Source of the DNA: Acidovorax radicis N35
GTDB lineage: Bacteria; Pseudomonadota; Gammaproteobacteria; Burkholderiales; Burkholderiaceae_C
Direction: 5' to 3'
NCBI RefSeq assembly: GCF_000204195.1
Contig: NZ_AFBG01000016.1
Span: forward strand, 88,278 to 152,277
DNA: 64,000 bases
The notes below the pieces were generated by a model. The model was not told the origin of the DNA, searched no databases, and worked only from the letters and a program-made list of their open reading frames with translations. Both the position numbers and the translations under genes were made by a program. This document shows, piece by piece, positions 56,131 to 64,000 of this stretch (the first letter of the stretch is position 1; every line of letters begins with the position of its first letter).

Positions 56131-57018
56131 ATGACTGTTGCCACCACCGTCCGCAAAGCCGTTTTCCCCGTCGCTGGCCTGGGCACCCGTTTTCTGCCCG
56201 CCACCAAGGCGTCTCCAAAGGAAATGCTGCCCGTGGTCGACAAGCCGCTGATCCAGTACGCCGTGGAAGAGGCTTACGCCGCAGGTATCCGCCACATGAT
56301 CTTCGTGACCGGCCGCAGCAAGCGCGCCATCGAAGACCATTTCGACACGGCGTATGAGCTGGAGGCCGAACTCGAAGCCGCCGGCAAGAAGGAACTGCTG
56401 GCGCTGGTGCGCTCCATCCAGCCCGACGACATGGACTGCGCGTTCGTGCGCCAGCCCCGCTCGCTGGGCCTGGGCCACGCCGTGTTGTGCGCCGAGCCGC
56501 TGGTGGGCAAGGAGCCCTTTGCCGTGCTGCTGGCCGACGACCTGATGGTGGGCCCCCAGGGCGGCCAGCCCGTGCTGGCCCAGATGGCCACCGCCTTCCG
56601 CCAGCAAGGCCGCTCGGTCATCGCCGTGCAGGAAGTGCCGGAAGACCAGGTCCACAAATACGGCATCGTGGCCGGCGAGCCCGCTGGCGGCCCGCTGATC
56701 CGCATCGAGCGCATCGTCGAGAAGCCCAAGGCCGATGTCGCCCCATCCCGCATGGGCGTGGCCGGCCGCTACATCCTCACACCCGGCGTGTTCGACGAGA
56801 TCCGCAACCAGCCGCGCGGCGTGGGCGGCGAAATCCAGCTCACCGACGGCATCGCCCGCCTGATGCAGCACGAAGCCGTGTACGCCTTTCAATACGAAGG
56901 CAAGCGCTACGACTGCGGCAGCAAGGAAGGGTTTCTGGAAGCGACGGTGGAGCTGGCTTTGCAACACCCGCAGGTGGGCGCGCAGTTCCGGGAATATCTG
57001 AAGACCTTGGCGCTGTAA
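56131..57018 (+). CDS. galU: UTP-glucose-1-phosphate uridylyltransferase
   Basis: 295 residues from ATG 56131, with AAGGAG upstream. [20 protein letters not shown] is the nucleotide-binding start; ADDLMVGPQ and [13 protein letters not shown] are characteristic. It makes UDP-glucose for cell-surface polysaccharides. The gene converges with tusA across a palindromic repeat. Confidence 0.96.
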   Translation: MTVATTVRKAVFPVAGLGTRFLPATKASPKEMLPVVDKPLIQYAVEEAYAAGIRHMIFVTGRSKRAIEDHFDTAYELEAELEAAGKKELLALVRSIQPDDMDCAFVRQPRSLGLGHAVLCAEPLVGKEPFAVLLADDLMVGPQGGQPVLAQMATAFRQQGRSVIAVQEVPEDQVHKYGIVAGEPAGGPLIRIERIVEKPKADVAPSRMGVAGRYILTPGVFDEIRNQPRGVGGEIQLTDGIARLMQHEAVYAFQYEGKRYDCGSKEGFLEATVELALQHPQVGAQFREYLKTLAL

Positions 57019-57065
57019 GCCACAGTCCGAAATCACATTGGAAGCGCCTCAAACGCTTCCAAATT

Positions 57066-57110
57066 AATAGCTTCCAGCGCTTATCCAGAAAGCGCTGGCA
57101 GCTATTTTTA
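57066..57110. repeat. AGCGCT palindromic repeat between convergent galU and tusA
   Basis: AATAGCTTCCAGCGCTTATC, then CAGAAAGCGCTGGCAGCTATTTTTA: arms pair almost perfectly with T-rich flanks on both sides, a bidirectional terminator in shape. Confidence 0.88.
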
Positions 57111-57113
57111 CAT

Positions 57114-57341
57114 CTAACGACGGCGCAGGATGTGGATGTATTCCTCGCCCACCGTCTGCTGCTCCACCAGCTCGTTGCCCGTCTGCTTGGCAAACGCCTG
57201 AAAATCCCGCAGCGACCCGCCATCGGTGGCCACCACCTTCAGCAACTGGCCGCTGGCCATGTCGGACAGCGCCTTCTTGGCCTTGAGGATGGGCAAGGGG
57301 CAGTTCAGGCCCCGGGTGTCGATTTCTTTGTGAATGTCCAT
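57114..57341 (-). CDS. tusA: TusA/SirA-family sulfur carrier
   Basis: 75 residues from ATG 57341; TTG 57350 is possible. The motif TRGLNCPLPILKAKKAL has the single catalytic Cys in a CPxP setting, the signature of TusA. It carries persulfide sulfur, for tRNA thiolation or other acceptors. It is five bases after the NUDIX stop, suggesting one transcript. Confidence 0.92.
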   Translation of the reverse strand: MDIHKEIDTRGLNCPLPILKAKKALSDMASGQLLKVVATDGGSLRDFQAFAKQTGNELVEQQTVGEEYIHILRRR

Positions 57342-57346
57342 GGTCG

Positions 57347-57925
57347 TCAATCCTTTGGCTGCTGCGGTGGTTGGTCGTCCAGGCCACGCCGCCGTTCTGC
57401 ATTTTCTTCGGCGGTAAAAAACACGGGCTCATGCCCCCGCGTGCGCAACCAGTCCGCCAGCGCGTAGCCCGTGCCCGCAGGCCAGCATTTGAGGTCCGCC
57501 AGATCGTACAGCCGGTAGTCCACCAGCTCGGGCGACAGCTGGACCCGCCCCGTGGCCACCACATGGTAGGCAATGATGATCTGGTTCATGCGCAGGAACT
57601 CGTAGGCCCCCACGAGCGATGTGGACTGCACATCGAGGTTGGTTTCTTCCTTCACCTCACGCGCAATGCCCTCCTGGGGCGACTCGCCCGCCTCCATGAA
57701 GCCGGTGATCAGCGCAAACATCTTGCCCGGCCAGGCCGCGTTGCGCGCCAACAGCACCTTGCCGTCGATCTCCACGATGGCGGCCAGCACGGGCGTGGGG
57801 TTGTTCCAGTGCGTCCAGCCGCAGGCGGGGCAGCGCAGCCGCTCCTTGTCGCCCCCATCTTCGGCCAGGGTGATCGGCTGCAGCGCGGTACCGCAGTGGG
57901 TGCAGTGGCGGACTTCGTAGTGCAT
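57347..57925 (-). CDS. NUDIX hydrolase with zinc ribbon (NADH pyrophosphatase-like)
   Basis: 192 residues. An N-terminal zinc ribbon (CTHCG ... CPACGW) precedes the NUDIX box GFMEAGESPQEGIAREVKEE. This resembles the shorter NudC-type enzymes that split NADH or remove NAD caps, but it lacks the NudC N-terminal dimer domain and could act on other nucleotides. Upstream lies a repeat copy. Confidence 0.88.
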   Translation of the reverse strand: MHYEVRHCTHCGTALQPITLAEDGGDKERLRCPACGWTHWNNPTPVLAAIVEIDGKVLLARNAAWPGKMFALITGFMEAGESPQEGIAREVKEETNLDVQSTSLVGAYEFLRMNQIIIAYHVVATGRVQLSPELVDYRLYDLADLKCWPAGTGYALADWLRTRGHEPVFFTAEENAERRRGLDDQPPQQPKD

Positions 57926-57938
57926 GGTAATACTATTA

Positions 57939-57985
57939 TTTTTATAGCTTCTAGCGCATACCCTTCAAGCGCTAGCAGCCAATTT
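57939..57985. repeat. AGCGCT palindromic repeat between cysM and the NUDIX gene
   Basis: TTTTTATAGCTTCTAGCGCA followed by TACCCTTCAAGCGCTAGCAGCCAATTT; a diverged copy, just upstream of the NUDIX gene. Confidence 0.8.
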
Positions 57986-58023
57986 GATTCAAATTCTCGA
58001 ACCCGGCAGCCGGTGGCAACCCG

Positions 58024-58926
58024 TCACGCCGGAAACACGCCGGTAGACAAGTAACGGTCGCCCCGGTCGCACACCACAAACACGATGGTGGCATTGCTGT
58101 CGCGCGCGGCAATCTGCTGCGCCACCCAGCACGCGCCTGCGGCCGAGATGCCTGCAAAGATGCCCTCTTCGCGCGCGAGACGGCGGCACATGTCTTCGGC
58201 GCTGTCCTGGTTCACGTACACCAGCTCATCCACCGTGCTCGGGTCATAGATCTTGGGCAGGTACTCTTGCGGCCACTTGCGGATGCCCGGAATGCGCGAA
58301 CCCTCTTCGGGCTGCGCGCCGATGATCTGGATGGCCGGGTTCTTCTCCTTGAGGAACCGCGACACCCCCGTGATCGTGCCCGTGGTGCCCATCGCGCTCA
58401 CAAAATGGGTGATGCGCCCGCCGGTCTGCTCCCAGATCTCGGGGCCGGTGGTCTCGTAGTGGATGCGCGGGTTGTCGGGGTTGGCGAACTGGTCCAGCAC
58501 CTTGCCTTCGCCGCGCTTTTGCATGGCCTCGGCCAGGTCGCGTGCATGCTCCATGCCACCGCTCTTGGGCGTGAGCACCAGCTCTGCGCCAAAGGCCTTC
58601 ATGGTTTGCGCGCGCTCGATGGAAAGGTCTTCAGGCATCACCAGCACCATGCGGTAGCCCTTGATGGCCGCCGCCATCGCCAGCGCAATGCCGGTGTTGC
58701 CCGACGTGGCTTCGATGAGCGTGTCGCCGGGCCGGATGTCGCCCCGCTCCTCCGCGCGCCGGATCATCGACAGCGCGGGCCTGTCCTTGACCGAACCTGC
58801 CGGATTGTTGCCCTCCAGCTTGCCCAACACCACATTGCCCCGCGCCGTGTTGTCCTGGGCCCCAATGCGCTGCAGCGCCACCAGCGGTGTGTTACCAACC
58901 GCGTCTTCAATCGTCGGATATTTCAT
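58024..58926 (-). CDS. cysM: Cysteine synthase B (O-acetylserine sulfhydrylase)
   Basis: 300 residues from ATG 58926; the frame reaching into the tRNA is not real. KLEGNNPAGSVKDRPALSMI contains the PLP lysine, and IEATSGNTGIALAMAAA the substrate loop. It makes cysteine from O-acetylserine and sulfide (or thiosulfate, as CysM). The AAxxYLPKIYDP segment fits CysM. Confidence 0.94.
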   Translation of the reverse strand: MKYPTIEDAVGNTPLVALQRIGAQDNTARGNVVLGKLEGNNPAGSVKDRPALSMIRRAEERGDIRPGDTLIEATSGNTGIALAMAAAIKGYRMVLVMPEDLSIERAQTMKAFGAELVLTPKSGGMEHARDLAEAMQKRGEGKVLDQFANPDNPRIHYETTGPEIWEQTGGRITHFVSAMGTTGTITGVSRFLKEKNPAIQIIGAQPEEGSRIPGIRKWPQEYLPKIYDPSTVDELVYVNQDSAEDMCRRLAREEGIFAGISAAGACWVAQQIAARDSNATIVFVVCDRGDRYLSTGVFPA

Positions 58927-58966
58927 GCGCCCTACTGTGCCATAATTTGGGGCTTCACGAATTCCA

Positions 58967-59051
58967 GCCCGGGTGGTGAAATTGGTAGACGCAGGGGACT
59001 CAAAATCCCCCGCCGCAAGGCGTGCCGGTTCGATTCCGGCCCCGGGCACCA
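58967..59051 (+). tRNA. tRNA-Leu (anticodon CAA)
   Basis: Acceptor arms GCCCGGG (58967-58973) and CCCGGGC pair perfectly. The anticodon stem GGGGA/TCCCC encloses the loop CTCAAAA, giving anticodon CAA (reads UUG). The extra variable arm of a class II tRNA and the T arm GCCGGTTCGATTCCGGC are present. CCA is encoded (59049-59051). Confidence 0.96.
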
Positions 59052-59056
59052 CGAAC

Positions 59057-59094
59057 AAGTCCGTAAGAGCGCAGGCTCTTGCGGACTTTTTTTT
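59057..59094 (+). terminator. Rho-independent terminator of the tRNA-Leu gene
   Basis: AAGTCCGTAAGAGC pairs with GCTCTTGCGGACTT around a GCAG loop and is followed by eight Ts in total (59087-59094). Confidence 0.93.
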
Positions 59095-59288
59095 GCGCCT
59101 TTGAAATCAGCACCTTAGCTGTCCGTGCCCGCCAAGACCCATCCACCCCCGTCCGGAATTTTTGGGGGCATATCTGGGGGCACATTTTCAAAAAAAAGGG
59201 GGCACATTGATATGTTCCCGGTGCCCACAGCCGGTACCTCTACGATACCGATCGCCTTGTCGTGGCAGATGCCATCGCCGTGCCCCGC
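59095..59288. other. Atypical region downstream of tRNA-Leu, possible integration scar
   Basis: Contains repeated GGGGGCA units (TTTTTGGGGGCATATCTGGG, then GGGCACATTTTC, then AAAAAAAGGGGGCACATTG) of a kind often found at the ends of integrated elements beside tRNA genes. No integrase gene is present, so this would be a scar only. Confidence 0.35.
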
Positions 59289-59498
59289 TCAATCCTTGAG
59301 AACCACCCCCAGGGCAGCGAGCTTTTCCGCATACGAATCCCTGCGCTTCGCTGCTTTGGCCGCCGTATCGACAGCCGCCTGAATGGCTTTTGGGCCCTTG
59401 GCGCCCACAGCCTTGATGAGGCCCTGCTTGTGGGCGGCGTCTGCCTGCGCCCTTTTGAAAGTGGCGATCAGCTCGGCATGGGCAACAGGTTGATTCAC
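59289..59498 (-). CDS. Small Ala/Lys-rich hypothetical protein
   Basis: 69 residues from GTG 59498; mostly helical, Ala-rich (AELIATFKRAQADAAHKQGL), with charged Lys/Arg stretches. No signal peptide or family recognised; no strong ribosome site. It lies in the region after tRNA-Leu and may have come with an integrated element. Confidence 0.4.
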   Translation of the reverse strand: MNQPVAHAELIATFKRAQADAAHKQGLIKAVGAKGPKAIQAAVDTAAKAAKRRDSYAEKLAALGVVLKD

Positions 59499-59700
59499 AG
59501 GGGATTTCCATTTTCTAAAGCGCCATTTTCAGCGCATTTTTTGGGGATCTGCGAGGCCGATGGCCACCGGCACACAGAATCCAACAAGCCCCTGCCCCGG
59601 GTTCATTTTTACGCCCGCAATCTGGCGTAGAAATCTCTCAGCCCCCAGCGTGGCGCCGAGCCTGTAGGCCGTGGCACGGCTCCTGCAGTCCACTCGCCGT
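59499..59700. other. Intergenic region with no recognised feature
   Basis: About 200 bases between the small hypothetical gene and the DUF1090-like gene; I see no gene, repeat or terminator. Confidence 0.4.
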
Positions 59701-60042
59701 TCAGCGGTTTGCCTCGCTTCTCAACTTGCGCAACTGCTCCTCGGCAGCTTCAAGCTCTGCCCGGAGCGCCCGGACTTCCTTCTCCAGCCTTTCAATATTC
59801 GCCGCGCGGCCCGGGTCGACCGCGAGCGGCTGACAGCTCGCTTGCAGCGCCGCCAGTTGGTCCGCCAGTTGCCGGCGTAGCAGCATCTGTCCCTTGGACC
59901 GGGCGACTTCCATGCGTTTTTCGACGTCGGCCTTTTCTGCAGTGCACGCAGTGTGGTTCTCCACCGGATTCGCGGGCTGTGCGATGGCGGAACCTGTCAC
60001 GGTTATCGCGATGACCAACGTGCAACAACCGCTGAAATGCAT
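59701..60042 (-). CDS. DUF1090-like periplasmic protein
   Basis: 113 residues from ATG 60042. Signal peptide cleaved near SAIAQ. The mature part has AEKADVEKRMEVARSKGQML, then LRRQLADQLAALQASC, similar to the DUF1090 (YqjC) pattern of a helical hairpin with two Cys, and a C-terminal coiled coil (ANIERLEKEVRALRAELEAA). The function is unknown. Confidence 0.6.
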   Translation of the reverse strand: MHFSGCCTLVIAITVTGSAIAQPANPVENHTACTAEKADVEKRMEVARSKGQMLLRRQLADQLAALQASCQPLAVDPGRAANIERLEKEVRALRAELEAAEEQLRKLRSEANR

Positions 60043-60207
60043 ACAAGTAAGTACCTGAGGGAATGAGGGCTGAGCATGACAGCAATTCGAGCTGGCGACC
60101 GAGATGCGGAGCGCGAGAATTTTCAGGCGTCACAGGAGCCCCCAGAACAAGGCCACGCCGCTTCAGCGGCAGTGCAGCCTCTTGTTTGTCTTTCTATCCT
60201 CCAGCGC

Positions 60208-61086
60208 TCACTGCGCCGCCAGCACCAGAAAGTCCTGCTCATACCCCTTCACCGAATGCACTGCCTTCAACCGCTGCCCTGCCGTCATCGCGTTGTGCAC
60301 GCGCGAATAGCCTTCGCAACCTTCTTCCACCAGCGTCTGTGCATAGCGCTGGTAGGCCGCGTCGGGCGATGCATTGAAGCGGGCGAGGTAGCCACGCAGC
60401 AGGCTGCGGGCCTGGTCGGTGTTGGTGCGGTCTTCGGCGATTTTCTGCAGCACCTGAACCAGGTCTTTCTGGCGGCGCAGGCGTTCGGTATAGGTGCGTT
60501 GCGGGTCAAACGATGACTGGGCGACAAAAGCGCGCAGTGCAGCTTTTTGCGGCTCGTCCAGGGTTCCGTAAAAGGTTTCTGCGCGTGACAGGAGCTGTTT
60601 GAAGCGCTGTTCACGCAGCTTTTCGGGGGTCACGTCGACCCATTCCTTTTTCCAGTCGGCATTGCTGCTGGCCTGTTTCTTTTGCAGGTTGCGGACCTGG
60701 GCATCGGTGAGCTGGGCGGCCAGCCACACCAGCTTGGGTTCGGCCTGGGTGACCACCTTGTCGATCTGGGAACGTACATCGTCATAGGTGCGGCAGGCCT
60801 GGTCGGGCGATATGGCGGACGGTAGTTGTTGCTGCACTTTCTGCAGCAGCTCGGCATGCCGGGGCAGCATGGTGTCGCGGTGCCATTGGTGCAGGTCGCC
60901 CAATTCGTCGCGCACGCGCTCGGTTTGGGTTTCTGAGAGATCGAGGTAGCTGTTCAGCTGCCAGTAGGCCAGTTGCGGCACCTGGTTGTAGGCCAGCTTG
61001 ACGGCACTGCAGCCTTGCATCAGCAGGCCACATGCCGCCAGGGTGGCAACACACAGTGCTTTGCGAATGGGGGACGGTGCGCGCAC
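60208..61086 (-). CDS. DUF6279-family lipoprotein
   Basis: 292 residues from GTG 61086, chosen because GAGGAG lies six bases upstream. The export signal ends at a lipobox LLMQGC, then SAVKLAYNQVPQLAYWQLNS, the opening of DUF6279 lipoproteins. The remainder is mainly helical. Function unknown; expected in the inner leaflet of the outer membrane. Confidence 0.8.
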   Translation of the reverse strand: MRAPSPIRKALCVATLAACGLLMQGCSAVKLAYNQVPQLAYWQLNSYLDLSETQTERVRDELGDLHQWHRDTMLPRHAELLQKVQQQLPSAISPDQACRTYDDVRSQIDKVVTQAEPKLVWLAAQLTDAQVRNLQKKQASSNADWKKEWVDVTPEKLREQRFKQLLSRAETFYGTLDEPQKAALRAFVAQSSFDPQRTYTERLRRQKDLVQVLQKIAEDRTNTDQARSLLRGYLARFNASPDAAYQRYAQTLVEEGCEGYSRVHNAMTAGQRLKAVHSVKGYEQDFLVLAAQ

Positions 61087-61272
61087 AGAAGCTCCTCGTG
61101 AATGAAGGACGGCAAGAGAGGCAGGATAGGGCCAACGCGGCGCGGGGAAATTTGCGGGGCGCAATACCCCGGCGGCTGCGCGAGGATTGACCGCAGCCCC
61201 GGCGCTAAAAGTGGCCTGCGCGGGCGCCTTGCCGTCAGTGGCGCTCTGTGGCGCTCTGTGGCGCCGTAGAGG

Positions 61273-61488
61273 CTAGTTGTCCTGTCGGCGGATCAGTTGC
61301 CGGCCGCTGGCCGTGATGGCCAGCTCGCCGCCGGAACCCTTGGTGATGAAGCCCCACTCCAGCAGGCGACCGGACACATGGTCCTTGATGGCATGGGGCA
61401 GCGTGATGACTTGGCCCATTTCGAGTTGTTTCAGGGTCTCGATCTCGTCCACGGTGGGGTCGAAATGCGGGGCATGGTAGGTGGTCAT
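61273..61488 (-). CDS. Small winged-helix-like hypothetical protein
   Basis: 71 residues from ATG 61488, preceded by GGGAG. ETLKQLEMGQVITLPHAIKD, then GRLLEWGFITKGSGGELAIT and ASGRQLIR look like a small winged helix (recognition wing ending in T..G..L). It might bind DNA, or be a standalone domain; unknown. Just upstream of its stop, two 10-base GTGGCGCTCT tandem units (61238-61257) occur. Confidence 0.5.
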   Translation of the reverse strand: MTTYHAPHFDPTVDEIETLKQLEMGQVITLPHAIKDHVSGRLLEWGFITKGSGGELAITASGRQLIRRQDN

Positions 61489-61568
61489 GGGGTCACTCCC
61501 GGGTCGGTATGTGCAGACAGACTCCAGCGCCACCAGATTAGTTCAGCCCCTGGGCGGATGCAAGCGCG

Positions 61569-62534
61569 TCATCCCTTGCCGTCTGCCCCGGCTACCGGCA
61601 GCGCACCCCCTGCCGCCGCGGCCATGCCCTGCAGCCACTGCGCAAACGCCGCCAGCACGGGCGGCTGCGCTTGCGCGGGGCTGATGAGGTAGTAGGCGCG
61701 CTCGCCCCGCAGCGGGCGGTTGCAGGCGACCACCAGCTCGCCGCTGGCCAGTTCGGCCTCGATCAACAAAGGCGGCATCAGCGCCACACCCATGCCGTGC
61801 GTGGCCGCCACGGCCAGCATGGAGAACAGCTCGTAGCGCGGGCCATCGAGCGCGTGGGGTGCCTGGACCTCCATCGCGTCGAACCACTGCCGCCAGCCGT
61901 AGGGGCGCGTGCTTTGCTGGAGCAGGGGCAGGTCGGCCAACGCCTCAGCGGCCACGGGCTGGTGGGCGCGGCCCCGGCCCCGGGGCGCGGCGGATTCGAG
62001 CAGGCGGGGGCTGCACACGGGCACCACGTCTTCGTGCATCAGCAGCAGGGCCTGCACGCCGGGCCAGTTGGCCACCTGCTCGGGCGTGCCCGCGTACAGC
62101 GCGGCATCGAAGGTGGTGTCGGCAAACAAGAAAGGGCGTGTCTGCGTGTCGATGTGCACCACGATGTCGGGGTGCTGCTGCGCCAGCTGCGGCAGGCGCG
62201 GGATGAGCCAGCGGGTGGCAAAGGTGGGCACTGCCGCCAGGGTGATCGTGCCGCCCTCGCCCTGGTGCGCCATCACATCGAGCGTGTCACGCTCCAGCCC
62301 CTGCAGCCAGCGTGCCACCTGGCGGCCGTAATGCGCGCCGGCGGGCGTCAGCACCACGCCGTGGCGCGTGCGGCGAAAGAGCTGCACGCCCAGGAATTCC
62401 TCCAGCGCCTGGATCTGGCGCGAGACAGCGCTTTGCGTGAGCGAAAGTTCCTGCGCGGCGCGGGTGTAGCTTTCGTGGCGGGCGGCGACTTCAAAGCATG
62501 CCAGGGCCTGGGTCGATGGGATGTTGCGGCGCAT
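61569..62534 (-). CDS. LysR-type transcriptional regulator (GcvA-like)
   Basis: 321 residues. The HTH is [20 protein letters not shown], then [20 protein letters not shown]; the effector domain follows ([20 protein letters not shown], typical of the GcvA branch). It is divergent from glutaryl-CoA dehydrogenase with 183 bases between, a standard arrangement for local control, likely by glutarate or glutaryl-CoA-related signals. Confidence 0.93.
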   Translation of the reverse strand: MRRNIPSTQALACFEVAARHESYTRAAQELSLTQSAVSRQIQALEEFLGVQLFRRTRHGVVLTPAGAHYGRQVARWLQGLERDTLDVMAHQGEGGTITLAAVPTFATRWLIPRLPQLAQQHPDIVVHIDTQTRPFLFADTTFDAALYAGTPEQVANWPGVQALLLMHEDVVPVCSPRLLESAAPRGRGRAHQPVAAEALADLPLLQQSTRPYGWRQWFDAMEVQAPHALDGPRYELFSMLAVAATHGMGVALMPPLLIEAELASGELVVACNRPLRGERAYYLISPAQAQPPVLAAFAQWLQGMAAAAGGALPVAGADGKG

Positions 62535-62717
62535 GATGAAGAGGAACTTGAAGTGGGCCAGTCACGCTGTGGCGTATCTGGCAGCAAGTATTCCATACAT
62601 TCCCAAAACGCATGTCTGAATGAAAAGAACTCGCTTGCCGCCTGCGGGGTCGAGGCCTACGATGCGCTCCAGATCACTTTCTTTCCCCACCCTTTCTTTC
62701 GACCTGGAGACACACAC

Positions 62718-63914
62718 ATGGCCCACGCCGCTTTTCAATGGGATGACCCTTTCCTCCTGAGCCAGCAACTGACCGACGACGAGCGCGCCATCCAGGCCGC
62801 CGCCGCCGCCTACTGCCAGGACAAGCTGGCGCCCCGCGTGCTGGACGCCTTCCGCCACGAAAAGATGGACGTGAGCATCTTCCGCGAGATGGGCGAAGTG
62901 GGCCTCTTGGGCCCCACCATCCCCGAGCAGTACGGTGGCCCCGGCCTGTCGTACGTGGCCTATGGCCTGATCGCCCGCGAGGTGGAACGCGTGGATTCGG
63001 GCTACCGCTCCATGGCCAGCGTGCAGTCGTCGCTGGTGATGGTGCCCATCCATGAGTTCGGCACCGAAGCGCAAAAACAGAAGTACCTGCCCAAGCTCGC
63101 CAGCGGCGAGTGGATTGGCTGCTTCGGCCTGACCGAGCCCGACCATGGCTCCGACCCCGGCAGCATGGCCACGCGCGCCTACAAGGTCGATGGCGGCTAC
63201 AAGCTCAAGGGCAGCAAGATGTGGATCACCAACAGCCCCGTGGCCGATGTGTTCGTGGTGTGGGCCAAGGAAGTCTCCGAAGGCGGCGCCGTGGGCCCCA
63301 TCCGCGGCTTTGTGCTGGACAAGGGCATGAAGGGCCTGACAGCCCCCGCCATCCACGGCAAGGTGGGCCTGCGCGCATCGATCACCGGCGAGATCGTGAT
63401 GGACGACGTGTTCGTGCCTGAAGAAAACGCCTTCCCCGAAGTGCAGGGCCTGAAGGGCCCCTTCACCTGCCTGAACAGCGCGCGCTACGGCATCGCCTGG
63501 GGCGCGCTGGGTGCGGCCGAGTTCTGCTGGCACACCGCCCGCCAGTACACGCTGGACCGCAAGCAGTTCGGCCGCCCCCTGGCTGCCAACCAGCTCATCC
63601 AGAAGAAGCTGGCCGACATGCAGACCGAGATCGCCATCGGCCTGCAGGCCTGCCTGCAGTTCGGCCGCATGAAGGACGCGGGCACGGCCAGTGTGGAAGG
63701 CACCTCCATCATCAAGCGCAACAGCTGCGGCAAGGCCCTGGACATCGCCCGCCTGGCGCGCGACATGATGGGCGGCAATGGCATCAGCGACGAGTTCGGC
63801 GTGGCGCGCCACCTGGTGAACCTGGAAGTGGTGAACACGTATGAAGGCACGCACGATGTGCATGCACTGATCCTCGGCCGCGCGCAGACGGGCATTGCGG
63901 CGTTCGCCAACTGA
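62718..63914 (+). CDS. gcdH: Glutaryl-CoA dehydrogenase
   Basis: 398 residues from ATG 62718. [20 protein letters not shown] is the flavin/substrate region typical of GCDH, and the catalytic Glu is in [16 protein letters not shown] near the C terminus. It oxidises and decarboxylates glutaryl-CoA to crotonyl-CoA in lysine, tryptophan and benzoate degradation. The upstream AT-rich gap should hold LysR sites. Confidence 0.95.
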   Translation: MAHAAFQWDDPFLLSQQLTDDERAIQAAAAAYCQDKLAPRVLDAFRHEKMDVSIFREMGEVGLLGPTIPEQYGGPGLSYVAYGLIAREVERVDSGYRSMASVQSSLVMVPIHEFGTEAQKQKYLPKLASGEWIGCFGLTEPDHGSDPGSMATRAYKVDGGYKLKGSKMWITNSPVADVFVVWAKEVSEGGAVGPIRGFVLDKGMKGLTAPAIHGKVGLRASITGEIVMDDVFVPEENAFPEVQGLKGPFTCLNSARYGIAWGALGAAEFCWHTARQYTLDRKQFGRPLAANQLIQKKLADMQTEIAIGLQACLQFGRMKDAGTASVEGTSIIKRNSCGKALDIARLARDMMGGNGISDEFGVARHLVNLEVVNTYEGTHDVHALILGRAQTGIAAFAN

Positions 63915-63926
63915 GCGCCCGCATCA

Positions 63927-63976
63927 CTCCCCTCTCCCCTCGCGGGAGAGGGGCCGGGGGAGAGGGGGTTGCGGCG
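63927..63976 (+). terminator. GC-rich hairpin after gcdH
   Basis: CCCCTCTCCC, TCGC, GGGAGAGGGG forms a strong stem but without a T-run; a further GGGGGAGAGGGGG follows. It may end the gcdH transcript or be one more intergenic repeat; the window ends shortly after. Confidence 0.55.
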
Positions 63977-64000
63977 TGTGCGTTGTGCCGGTGCTCCCCC

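Noticed and set aside
53060..56218. A 1,052-codon minus-strand frame opposite valS
   Set aside because: Shadow of valS codon usage; His/Val/Gly rich, no domain.

Overview
The window looks like a chromosome segment of a beta-proteobacterium of the family Comamonadaceae, most like Acidovorax. The evidence is very GC-rich coding sequence, the gene families present (uroporphyrinogen genes hemC-hemD-hemX-hemY, a TRAP system with TakP-like binding proteins, flhDC, a tup operon) and many copies of a short palindromic intergenic repeat built on AGCGCT and ATAGCTGCCAG, which I associate with this family. The genus is inferred; no search was run.

Layout. 1-10.7 kb: a DUF2798 protein, a membrane diguanylate cyclase, a molybdate operon (modABC) behind a ModE-type operator, a membrane EAL phosphodiesterase, a small membrane and dehydrogenase cluster and a UbiB-like kinase. 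10.7-14.4 kb: a tungstate-type ABC operon (tupB-tupC-tupA, minus strand) divergent from a ModE-like regulator fused to a periplasmic-binding-protein domain. 14.7-20.5 kb: TRAP membrane subunits dctQM converging on two tandem paralogous TRAP binding proteins. 20.8-24 kb: xseB-ispA-dxs (isoprenoid precursors). 24.1-32 kb: a Rieske oxygenase with a promoter/hairpin leader, a DMT exporter, a mercaptopyruvate-type sulfurtransferase, flhDC, two flagellum-associated lipoproteins and an AI-2E/PerM family permease.

32.2-40.4 kb is the accessory island, with lower GC than its surroundings in several parts. All its genes are on the minus strand. It holds a 1578-residue Sec-exported Rhs protein with a variable C-terminal tip, a small ACP-like gene directly after it, a REP-associated tyrosine transposase between perfect 23-bp inverted repeats, and two displaced C-terminal modules. 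Each displaced module overlaps its putative immunity gene by four bases (ATGA). A decayed copy of the transposase element marks the far edge. This is a polymorphic-toxin array with a mobile element at a module junction, and it is the most interesting system in the window.

40.5-64 kb returns to core genes: ppc, hemCDXY, cytochrome b561 with two YceI proteins, a VOC protein, an M48 peptidase, valS, galU, tusA, a NUDIX hydrolase, cysM, tRNA-Leu(CAA) followed by a small atypical region, a DUF6279 lipoprotein, and a LysR regulator divergent from glutaryl-CoA dehydrogenase.

Two cross-cutting patterns stand out. First, the AGCGCT palindrome occurs nine times, mostly at gene ends, but two copies lie inside genes (the tupA signal peptide and hemD) in the same reading frame, encoding the same A-P-A-L-x3-A-L-A-A-I peptide. 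Second, c-di-GMP enzymes flank the molybdate operon.
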